Positions 1-5,893 of a stretch of 11,408 nucleotides of DNA are shown piece by piece. The notes under the pieces are model-generated. The model saw only the letters and a list, made by a program, of their open reading frames with translations. It searched no databases and had not been told where the DNA came from. A program made the translations under genes and the position numbers. Source of the DNA: Candidatus Kapaibacterium sp. (GTDB lineage Bacteria; Bacteroidota; Ignavibacteria; Kapaibacteriales; Kapaibacteriaceae); contig JAURNF010000085.1 of assembly GCA_030830285.1 (NCBI GenBank), positions 1-11,408 of the forward strand. The letters are read 5' to 3'. Numbering within the stretch: position 1 is the first letter of the stretch; every line of letters begins with the position of its first letter.

Positions 1-1331
1 AGCAGATCGTTCTTCTCAAGGGATCCGTTGAGCGTGTGCTTGCTCATTGCTCTTCGCAGCTCAATGCCGCCGGCGATGTTGAGTCGTTGTCGATGGACAA
101 CATTCGTGCGCCCGAACATGCGTACGGCGCACAAGGCTATCGTGTGCTCGCATGCGCGCAGCGTCTACGCACGTCCGCGGATGTATCGCTTCGCGAAGAA
201 GACCTTGCCGACATGACATTTCTGGGATTGGTGGCGATGACCGATACGCCGCGTGCCGATGTGCAACGATCGATTGCTGTGTGTGCGCGAGCGGGAGTAG
301 CGGTGAAGATGATCACTGGAGATCATCGCGCCACCGCAGAGGCTATAGCGCGAGCTGTCGGCATCGGTGGTAGTGAACTTGTTGCGTACAACGGACGTGA
401 GCTCGAGCGTATGTCTGATGGCGAGCTTGAACACGCAGCTCAGACAGGGTCGGTATTTGCACGCGTATCGCCAGAGGTGAAGTTCCGTCTCGTTGCCGCG
501 CTCCAACGCCAGGGTCACATCGTAGCGATGACAGGGGACGGAGTAAACGACGCGCCTGCGCTGCAGTCCGCTGACATTGGCATTGCGATGGGTCGATCAG
601 GAACAGACGTTGCAAAGGATGCATCATCGATGGTGCTGACTGACGACAACTTCGCAACCATCGTTGCGGCGATTGAAGAAGGTAGAACAGTGTATGACAA
701 CATTCGATCGTACGTGACGTTCACGATCTCGACTGATGTTGGAGAAGGGCTCGTCGTGCTTGCAGCGGTCGGCCTCGGCATTGCACTACCGATCCTTCCC
801 GTGCAGATTCTCTGGATCAACCTCACAACTGGCGTCATTTTGGGGTTGCCACTCGCCGTCGAGCCCACTGCACCCCACATCATGCATCGCACACCGGCAG
901 AATCGCATGAAGAGCTGCTTGGTGGCTTCCTCATTTGGCGCACCATCTCCGTGGGCGCATACCTTCTGGCGAGTGCCTTCGGACTGTACATGTGGGAAAC
1001 ATCGCAAGGCTCTACGATTGAGCACGCACGAACCGTTGCTGCCACGGCGTTCGTTGTGTTGCAGATCTTCTACCTCATCGCCTGTCGATCACACACACGT
1101 CCAGGACATCACGGCCTTGTTGAACAGCGCGTGTTGTGGGCAAGCATCATTGGTATGCTCGCCCTTCAAGTGATCTTTGTCTATGCTCCATTCGCCCAAC
1201 GATTCTTCGGCACAGCGTCCATCGACATACAGTCGTGGCTCGTTGTCACGGCGCTCGGCGCAGTGCTCTATGCAGGTGTCGAACTCGAAAAGTACCTACG
1301 CGTCAGGCGAGTACAACGGGCACGTCGATGA
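1..1331 (+). CDS. P2-type cation-transporting ATPase, C-terminal part (5' end outside window)
   Basis: This is the C-terminal part of an ATP-driven inner-membrane cation pump. The frame is open to the left edge, where the first codons (from base 3) read QIVLLKGSVERVL, the KGA-type motif of the nucleotide-binding domain. The phosphorylation motif DKTGT must lie upstream. Visible P-domain motifs are MITGDH (about bases 312-329) and TGDGVNDAP (531-557). After these come the M5 segment with STDVGEG, which keeps the conserved Glu, and M6 with WINLTTGVILGLPLAVEP, then about four more hydrophobic segments, giving a full cation-ATPase C-terminal domain. M5 and M6 point to the Ca2+/H+/Na+-like P2 group and not to heavy-metal P1B pumps. 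In M6 the Asp that follows N..T in SERCA-type pumps is Gly, so the transported ion is uncertain. The 3' end overlaps the convergent pirin gene by 29 bp. Family call is firm, substrate is not. Confidence 0.93.
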   Translation, partial: QIVLLKGSVERVLAHCSSQLNAAGDVESLSMDNIRAPEHAYGAQGYRVLACAQRLRTSADVSLREEDLADMTFLGLVAMTDTPRADVQRSIAVCARAGVAVKMITGDHRATAEAIARAVGIGGSELVAYNGRELERMSDGELEHAAQTGSVFARVSPEVKFRLVAALQRQGHIVAMTGDGVNDAPALQSADIGIAMGRSGTDVAKDASSMVLTDDNFATIVAAIEEGRTVYDNIRSYVTFTISTDVGEGLVVLAAVGLGIALPILPVQILWINLTTGVILGLPLAVEPTAPHIMHRTPAESHEELLGGFLIWRTISVGAYLLASAFGLYMWETSQGSTIEHARTVAATAFVVLQIFYLIACRSHTRPGHHGLVEQRVLWASIIGMLALQVIFVYAPFAQRFFGTASIDIQSWLVVTALGAVLYAGVELEKYLRVRRVQRARR

Positions 1332-2016
1332 TGAGTATGCGTGATGTCTCGTGCGCGGTGATGCTTACTGACGACGCATCGTAGAGTCCAATCGCATCAC
1401 GGCGTGCGAGGTCCGTGCCGTTCACCACTACAGAGCCCTCGATCGGCATCACAAAGGTGCCAATGCCTGGAGCACGCTCGTTGCGCTCAAGCGACGCACC
1501 CGCGTGGAGATCTGTGAGACTCAGCCACGCGTCTTGATGGATCCACATCTTGCCATCACTGCCTTGCGGTGCAATGATCGTGTGCTCAACGTTCGGAGTG
1601 AGGTCGCCAACATGTACTTCGTCGTACCGAGGTTCGACGTCGCGCGTGTGTGGGATGATCCAGATCTGCAGAAACTTCAACACGTCCGAGGTTGACCCGT
1701 TGTACTCCGAGTGTGTCAAACCTGTTCCAGCCGACATCACCTGGACATCGCCAACACGGAGCGGCTGTGCCGATCCCATGCTGTCGCGATGCATCATCGT
1801 TCCTTCAAGTGGGATCGAGATGATCTCCATGTTGCTGTGCGGATGCGTACCGAAGCCCTCGCCAGGAGCAACGGTATCGTCATTCAGAACACGCAGCGCA
1901 CCGAAGTGCATGCGCTCGGGGTTCATGTAGTTGCCGAAGCTGAACGTATGAAACGAGTTCAACCAGCCAAACGAGGCGTGTCCGCGCTCGTTGGCGCGGA
2001 TGATCATAGGTTGCAT
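1303..2016 (-). CDS. Pirin family protein (YhhW-like bicupin, possible quercetin 2,3-dioxygenase)
   Basis: This is a cytoplasmic pirin of 237 residues, close to the usual length of bacterial members. The N-terminal cupin begins with the family signature RANERGHASFGWLNSFHTFS. The metal site is intact: H58 and H60 (in THPHSNMEI), then H102 and E104 (in GLTHSEYN). These positions almost match the iron ligands of human pirin (H56, H58, H101, E103). The second cupin is more divergent and ends in ILIIDVP. I chose the ATG at 2016 over the one at 2073 because the family similarity begins there. This start also lies 4 bp after the stop of the flavin reductase gene, which suggests translational coupling. 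Enzymes of this family oxidise flavonols such as quercetin or act as redox-dependent regulators; which applies here cannot be told. The 3' end runs 29 bp into the convergent ATPase gene. Confidence 0.93.
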   Translation of the reverse strand: MQPMIIRANERGHASFGWLNSFHTFSFGNYMNPERMHFGALRVLNDDTVAPGEGFGTHPHSNMEIISIPLEGTMMHRDSMGSAQPLRVGDVQVMSAGTGLTHSEYNGSTSDVLKFLQIWIIPHTRDVEPRYDEVHVGDLTPNVEHTIIAPQGSDGKMWIHQDAWLSLTDLHAGASLERNERAPGIGTFVMPIEGSVVVNGTDLARRDAIGLYDASSVSITAHETSRILIIDVPVVLA

Positions 2017-2020
2017 CGGA

Positions 2021-2593
2021 TTACTCTGAAGCTTGTGAATTGTGCACGCGGATGAACGCGCTGAACTTTTCAATGAGCGTCGTAATCATCGCTCGCGTGG
2101 CTTCGTCAGTGAGACGTCGATCGTCATCGAACTTCAGCTTCGCCTGCGGGATAGCAATCTCAGGCTTTGGCAATACGTGTGCGCCAATGCTGTGCATCAG
2201 GCGACGCAGATCTGTTTGCGCACGGATGCCCCCGAAGTTGCCTGGGCTCACAGAGATTGTTGCCACCGGCTTGTCGGCAAACGGACGTACCGGACCGCGT
2301 GATGCCCAGTCGATGGCGTTCTTCAACACGCCAGGGTAGGAGAAGTTGTACTCAGGCGTTGAGATGATCACACCGTCAGCTTCTGCAATCTGCTGCTTCA
2401 GTGTGGCAACCGACGCTGGCAGTCCAGCAACTTCGAGATCCTCATTAAACATCGGAATGTCTGCAATCGATGCCTCCACAACAGTGACTCCCTCGGGAGC
2501 CATGTGCGCGAGTGTGCGGAGAAGACCCGTGTTGAATGATGTTGCCTTGAGGGATCCAGAGATCGTGAGAATCTTCATGAGAGGGGATGCCAT
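2021..2593 (-). CDS. NAD(P)H-dependent FMN reductase / azoreductase-like flavoprotein
   Basis: This is a flavodoxin-fold protein that reduces FMN, quinones or azo compounds with NAD(P)H. Counting from the second Met (codon at 2578), residues 7-16 (SGSLKATSFN) form the FMN phosphate-binding loop. PEYN (75-78) and PGVLKNAIDW (82-91) are the diagnostic NADPH_dep_FMN_red motifs, and SPGNFGGIRA (111-120) is the second flavin loop. Two in-frame starts are possible. The ATG at 2593 gives 190 residues and the one at 2578 gives 185; most family members start like the shorter form (MKILTISGSL). Neither has a clear ribosome binding site. The gene is first in an operon with the pirin gene, a pairing consistent with electrophile or quinone stress. 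A candidate promoter and palindrome lie just upstream at 2620-2650. Confidence 0.94.
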   Translation of the reverse strand: MASPLMKILTISGSLKATSFNTGLLRTLAHMAPEGVTVVEASIADIPMFNEDLEVAGLPASVATLKQQIAEADGVIISTPEYNFSYPGVLKNAIDWASRGPVRPFADKPVATISVSPGNFGGIRAQTDLRRLMHSIGAHVLPKPEIAIPQAKLKFDDDRRLTDEATRAMITTLIEKFSAFIRVHNSQASE

Positions 2594-2619
2594 ACGTTGA
2601 TGAATGCGTCAAAGGACGA

Positions 2620-2650
2620 CAAACGTACGACATTCGTGTGTTACAACACA
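2620..2650 (-). promoter_or_regulatory. Candidate TAnnTTTG-type promoter with overlapping 14-bp palindromic operator
   Basis: On the minus strand TACGTTTG (2627-2620) matches the Bacteroidota -7 consensus TAnnTTTG exactly. A TTG lies 16 bp upstream (2646-2644), slightly closer than the usual -33 spacing. That TTG falls inside a perfect inverted repeat, TGTGTTACAACACA (plus strand, 2637-2650; 6-bp arms, 2-bp centre). A repressor bound there would cover the upstream promoter element. Transcription would start about 20 bases before the ATG at 2593. The motif match is seen in the sequence; the function is inferred. Confidence 0.5.
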
Positions 2651-2659
2651 GATACCCTC

Positions 2660-3319
2660 TTATCGATGGTCTGGTCGATCGTCACCTTCGTCGTTGAGTG
2701 CTTGCTCAAGACTTCCATCCCACAAGATGAAGCGCAGTGCTGCTTTGCGACCATCACCGCCAAGCAACGGAAGACCGTTCATTGGCTTACCCTTTCGATC
2801 ACCATTGTCGCTATGATTCGAGCGCCATGCATCGACCATTTTCCGGGATTCGCTTCTCCATGCTTCGAGTTGAGGTTCATTCGAATCAAACAACTCGCGC
2901 AGGAACTTGCGTGATGACTTGGCAATTGGTGCCACGCGATCAATAATGGACTTCATCGATGTACGATACTCATCGCGAATGTCCTCTGCAAGGTCACGTC
3001 GTTCATCGCGTGGGGCAGTGATCAGCCTTTCGAGACCATTCTGCAGGCGCTCTCGTGCCTGACGTGATTCGGTGCGGAGTTGTTGAAGTGTAGCGCGATC
3101 TGAAGCTGAAAGCTGTGCATCAAACGCATCATGCCATTGCTTCACAGTAGGGTAAACGGATGTTGTGAACCACGAGCGGAGGCTTGCTCGAAGCTCAGTG
3201 CGTGCCTTGCGTGCTTCCTTTCTACGCTCGCGATCGCCTTGCGCTGTTACGGAGGTAGCAGCTGTTGTGAGCAGGAGAAGCGCAACGATGATCGTACGAA
3301 CGGCAGATGTTGTGTTCAT
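2660..3319 (-). CDS. Secreted charged helical protein of unknown function
   Basis: I do not recognise this 219-residue protein. It begins with a clear Sec signal peptide: a hydrophobic stretch (TIIVALLLLTTAATS) ending in SVTA before QG, with likely cleavage after about residue 26. The mature part is rich in Arg, Lys, Glu and Asp and is predicted to be almost entirely helical. The stretch around residues 72-95 (LSASDRATLQQLRTESRQAR) loosely resembles the LTxxQ repeats of Spy/CpxP-like periplasmic chaperones, but I cannot establish homology. AWRSESRKMVDAWRS (from about residue 152) contains a short internal repeat. The C-terminal third has a Gly/Lys-rich linker and an acidic tail. It stands alone, 66 bp before the flavin reductase gene and 87 bp after the HAD phosphatase gene, so it probably has its own promoter. 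No Shine-Dalgarno sequence is seen before the ATG. It likely acts in the periplasm. Confidence 0.8.
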   Translation of the reverse strand: MNTTSAVRTIIVALLLLTTAATSVTAQGDRERRKEARKARTELRASLRSWFTTSVYPTVKQWHDAFDAQLSASDRATLQQLRTESRQARERLQNGLERLITAPRDERRDLAEDIRDEYRTSMKSIIDRVAPIAKSSRKFLRELFDSNEPQLEAWRSESRKMVDAWRSNHSDNGDRKGKPMNGLPLLGGDGRKAALRFILWDGSLEQALNDEGDDRPDHR

Positions 3320-3331
3320 GAGAGATGTACT

Positions 3332-3385
3332 TCAAATGTGGTCAAATGCGAGTCTTCGACCGCGCAGAGTTCAACATGGTTTAAC
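3332..3385 (-). promoter_or_regulatory. Two pairs of 7-bp repeats at 10-bp period upstream of the secreted protein gene
   Basis: This lies within the 87-bp gap (3320-3406). TCAAATG occurs twice exactly (3332-3338 and 3342-3348), separated by TGG. Further upstream GTTCAAC and GTTTAAC (3369-3375 and 3379-3385), both GTTNAAC, are separated by ATG. In each pair the copies are exactly 10 bp apart, one helical turn, which suits side-by-side binding of a regulator. The nearer pair ends 13 bp before the ATG at 3319 and could overlap a -7 element. CACATTTG (minus strand) is one mismatch from TAnnTTTG. Function is inferred. Confidence 0.35.
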
Positions 3386-3406
3386 ATCGTTCCGCAACAG
3401 GGCGAA

Positions 3407-4108
3407 TTACTCAGTCGCTACCGCACGTTGTCTGGCCAAACGTGCCTGTCTACGCGGACGTAGCGATCCATCCCGAAGCTTTGCCTGCAGGATCATCATC
3501 ACGTCGGTGAGCGTGCGGTAGGGGTGATGCGGAATTCCGCGTTCAGTGCACGATGCTGCCAGTATTCCCTTTGCAAACACGACGTCGCAGAATTCCACGG
3601 CGCAGGCATCGCTGCGTCCATCCCCAACATAGATCATCACGTCATCCATCGCACTGCGCATGAGCAGTGCATTGCGCTTGCATGAAGCACAAAAGCATGA
3701 GCACGACTCGGTTGCACCGGGAAACTCCGGACGGAACCCTTCGCTCGACGGTGTGAGTGTGTTGCATGCAAGATCAACCAACGATCGTACGCCCTCTCGT
3801 TGAAGCAATGGCTCGATGTATCGGTCGAAGCCATCACTTACAACAACTGTTGGGATGCCCTCGCGTGTTGCCCACGTGATGAGAGCCGCGGCGCCTGAAT
3901 CGAGATCCTGCGATGTGAGGAAGGCATCGAAGCGCTCATCGGTGACGTCGGTCAGCGATGCAGCAGAGCGACGGTAGTATTCGGCCACGTTGTAGTCGCC
4001 ACGTAAGAGCTCGCCGTGCAAACGCTCGAAGTCGCCGAAGGTGCGGAACAGTTCATCGCCTACATCATTTGTGGCAATCGTTCCATCGAAGTCGAGAAAC
4101 AAGCGCAT
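3407..4108 (-). CDS. MtnX-like HAD-IB family phosphatase
   Basis: This is a cytoplasmic haloacid-dehalogenase-type phosphatase of 233 residues. Motif I is LDFDGT with the nucleophile D6 and the acid/base D8. Motif II is VVVSDGFD with S91. Motif III is probably K144, and motif IV is YVGDGRSD with D163 and D167. The cysteine cluster C136, C138, C140, C143 just before K144, and the later VFAKGILAASCTERGIPHHP segment, resemble MtnX (2-hydroxy-3-keto-5-methylthiopentenyl-1-phosphate phosphatase) more than SerB. MtnX acts in methionine salvage, but no other salvage gene is visible, so the substrate is open. I chose the ATG at 4108 over 4171 because the HAD fold begins at MRLFLDFDGT and the longer form would run into the upstream gene. 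It follows the dehydrogenase-like gene by 10 bp and is probably cotranscribed with it. The C-terminal tail is Arg-rich. Confidence 0.88.
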   Translation of the reverse strand: MRLFLDFDGTIATNDVGDELFRTFGDFERLHGELLRGDYNVAEYYRRSAASLTDVTDERFDAFLTSQDLDSGAAALITWATREGIPTVVVSDGFDRYIEPLLQREGVRSLVDLACNTLTPSSEGFRPEFPGATESCSCFCASCKRNALLMRSAMDDVMIYVGDGRSDACAVEFCDVVFAKGILAASCTERGIPHHPYRTLTDVMMILQAKLRDGSLRPRRQARLARQRAVATE

Positions 4109-4118
4109 CACAGGCGAA

Positions 4119-4985
4119 TCACGCGTAGGTGAAGAACCCACGTCCAGCCGCCTTACCAGTCCAGCCAGCACGCATCATCTGCTTCAGGAGTACGCACGGA
4201 CGGTAGCGCTCTTGCTCGTACTCGCGTCGGAGTCCGTCGAGAATAAGTGTGACCACGCCGATGCCAATCTCGTCTGCCCATGCGAGCAGGCCCTTCGGGT
4301 AGTTCACGCCGAGGCGCATAGCGTTGTCGATGTCTTCAGGTGTCGCCAAACCCTCCATGACGGAGAATGCGGCTTCGTTGATGAGCATTGCAAGTACGCG
4401 GATCTGCACCAAGCCGACGCGATCTTCGACATGTTCGACCGTGTACCCAAGGTGTGTGAGCAGTGCACGCGCATGCTCAACGTGGGAAGCTTCCGTGTTA
4501 AGTCCAGCCGACATATCGATTGTTGTTGCTGTCGACATCACACTTGGCACCAGCGTAACGCCGATGATTCGATGCGCGATGTTGGCAACCATACCAAGTT
4601 CTGTTGCTGTGTTCGTGAGTGCAGAGGCAATCACCGTTGCACGTGGATTGACAGAGCTTGCGATCTCGAGTGTGATCTTCCGGTCGAAGTGTGCAGCGAC
4701 GGAGAGTTCAACGATGTGCGAGAAGCTTCCCGACGTCGCACGAATGTCCGATAGTACGCGATCGGCATAGGGTCCGTAAAGCGAACTGTCGCTATGATCA
4801 ACATGCGGCGATCGGTCCAGCAACTCCAACTCAACATCGAGCTCGTCGATGTCATCGAGTGAAGGTAGGATGCTGAACGGCACATTGTGTCGATCAAGAA
4901 TGCCAGCGAACTCCAGTACAAAGTCTGGGTCGCCTGTAAGGAGTACGTTGAACGACTCCTTGTCGGGGAGATTATACACCATCAT
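4119..4985 (-). CDS. Divergent 3-hydroxyacyl-CoA dehydrogenase-like protein (PaaH/FadB-type C-domain)
   Basis: The protein has 288 residues. The C-terminal half (about 185-288) is clearly the 3HCDH C-terminal domain: VEDRVGLVQIRVLAMLINEA, then EGLATPEDIDNAMRLG, NYPKGLLAWADEIG and GKAAGRGFFTY. The N-terminal half keeps the outline of the NAD-binding Rossmann fold, but the GxGxxG loop is reduced to TGDPDF (about 17-22). Where active enzymes have GxHFFNP with the catalytic His, this one reads GVTLVPS (142-148), and the later active-site Asn is also replaced. It may therefore be a non-catalytic paralogue or an enzyme with another chemistry. The start is uncertain. The ATG at 4985 avoids overlap with the divergent cdsA gene, but ATGs at 5015 and 5036 are in frame. 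The HAD phosphatase gene follows 10 bp downstream. The fold call is firm, the function is not. Confidence 0.85.
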   Translation of the reverse strand: MMVYNLPDKESFNVLLTGDPDFVLEFAGILDRHNVPFSILPSLDDIDELDVELELLDRSPHVDHSDSSLYGPYADRVLSDIRATSGSFSHIVELSVAAHFDRKITLEIASSVNPRATVIASALTNTATELGMVANIAHRIIGVTLVPSVMSTATTIDMSAGLNTEASHVEHARALLTHLGYTVEHVEDRVGLVQIRVLAMLINEAAFSVMEGLATPEDIDNAMRLGVNYPKGLLAWADEIGIGVVTLILDGLRREYEQERYRPCVLLKQMMRAGWTGKAAGRGFFTYA

Positions 4986-4990
4986 AGGTT

Positions 4991-5010
4991 GCGAAAGTAC
5001 GTAGCTTCGC
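4991..5010. promoter_or_regulatory. 20-bp imperfect palindrome between divergent starts
   Basis: GCGAAAGTACGTAGCTTCGC pairs 16 of its 20 positions with its own reverse complement: arms GCGAA/TTCGC and the centre TACGTA. It fills most of the 28-bp gap between the ATG of the dehydrogenase-like gene (4985, minus) and that of cdsA (5014, plus). On each strand it holds a near match to TAnnTTTG (TACTTTCG on minus, TAGCTTCG on plus; one mismatch each). It could be a shared operator or back-to-back core promoters, which would leave almost leaderless transcripts. If the dehydrogenase-like gene starts at 5015 or 5036, the palindrome is coding instead. Confidence 0.35.
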
Positions 5011-5013
5011 GTC

Positions 5014-5892
5014 ATGACGAATCTTGGAAAACGCATTCTCGTTGGATTGGTTGGGATCCCCCTGGCCGTGAGCCTGGTCTATGCCGGCAGTTGGTACTTC
5101 ATTCTTGCCATCGTGGCGATTGCTATTCAGGCCCTGAGGGAGTTTTATCACCTCGCCGATAGCAAGCATGCAAGCCCGAACCAGACGGTTGGCATCGGCG
5201 TTACGGCTGCGATGCTGCTTGGCGTGGGATACATGGTAGAGGGCGACGGCGCACGGGGCTTGATGGCCTCCGCTTCCGTCATCGGACTCGTGATGATGGT
5301 CGGCACGATCCTGACGCTCACCATCGAGCTCTTCCGAGCGAAAGAAAACGCCGTCTTTAACACCTCCACCACCATGTTCGGCGTAACCTACATCGGCATC
5401 TCGATGGCGTCGTTGATCGGACTTCGCTTTACGAAGCAGCCCGAGTTGCTTGGGGCATGGGGCGGTGAAGGGTGCTCACTTGTGGTCACACTCTTCGCGT
5501 CGGTCTGGATGGCAGATATCGCTGCGTACTTCGTTGGTCTCACCATCGGACGTCACAAGCTGTTCCCACGGGTGAGTCCGAAGAAATCATGGGAGGGGGC
5601 CATCGGCGGCTTCGTTGGCTCAACCGCAGCCTTTGCTGCGCTTGCCGCCTATCTCCTGCCATCGTTGGCGCTGCCAACTGCGCTTGCATGTGGTGCCGTG
5701 GTCGGCATTGTCGGACCGCTTGGTGATTTAGCTGAGTCGCTGCTCAAGCGCGACGCCACGGTAAAGGACTCTGGCGAGCTCTTGCCGGGACACGGTGGTG
5801 TATTCGACCGGTTCGACTCCATGTTGTTTGCCGCACCGGTAGTGTTTTTGATTCTCCACGCCGATCACATCGCGCACCTCTTTACACGCTGA
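5014..5892 (+). CDS. cdsA: Phosphatidate cytidylyltransferase (CDP-diglyceride synthase)
   Basis: This integral inner-membrane enzyme makes CDP-diacylglycerol from phosphatidic acid and CTP, the branch-point precursor of bacterial phospholipids. The 292-residue protein has about eight hydrophobic segments. It carries the full CTP_transf_1 signature near the C-terminus: SLLKRDATVKDSGELLPGHG followed by GVFDRFDS (about residues 246-273), including the K-D and H-G-G..D-R.D residues that bind metal and CTP. The pre-signature motif PKKSWEGAIGG is also typical. The N-terminus (MTNLGKRILVGLVGIPLA) is the usual start of the family, which supports the ATG at 5014. No good Shine-Dalgarno sequence is seen. 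It is the first gene of a plus-strand operon; the CDF transporter starts 1 bp after its stop. The family identification is very secure. Confidence 0.97.
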   Translation: MTNLGKRILVGLVGIPLAVSLVYAGSWYFILAIVAIAIQALREFYHLADSKHASPNQTVGIGVTAAMLLGVGYMVEGDGARGLMASASVIGLVMMVGTILTLTIELFRAKENAVFNTSTTMFGVTYIGISMASLIGLRFTKQPELLGAWGGEGCSLVVTLFASVWMADIAAYFVGLTIGRHKLFPRVSPKKSWEGAIGGFVGSTAAFAALAAYLLPSLALPTALACGAVVGIVGPLGDLAESLLKRDATVKDSGELLPGHGGVFDRFDSMLFAAPVVFLILHADHIAHLFTR

Positions 5893-5893
5893 T

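Noticed and set aside
515..1045. Minus-strand reading frame of 176 codons
   Set aside because: It lies wholly opposite the conserved P- and M-domain region of the cation ATPase and shows no recognisable motif.
2017..2073. Upstream start for the pirin gene at 2073
   Set aside because: The extra 19 residues do not match the pirin N-terminus and would overlap the flavin reductase gene. The ATG at 2016 is 4 bp after that gene's stop and fits the family.
4109..4171. Upstream start for the HAD phosphatase gene at 4171
   Set aside because: It would overlap the preceding gene by 53 bp and add residues before the motif I strand, which normally begins the protein.
4041..4754. Long plus-strand reading frame (237 codons) rich in Cys, His and Arg
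   Set aside because: It is antisense to the dehydrogenase-like gene and to the start of the phosphatase gene, both supported by conserved motifs. Its composition is that of a shadow frame and no domain is visible.
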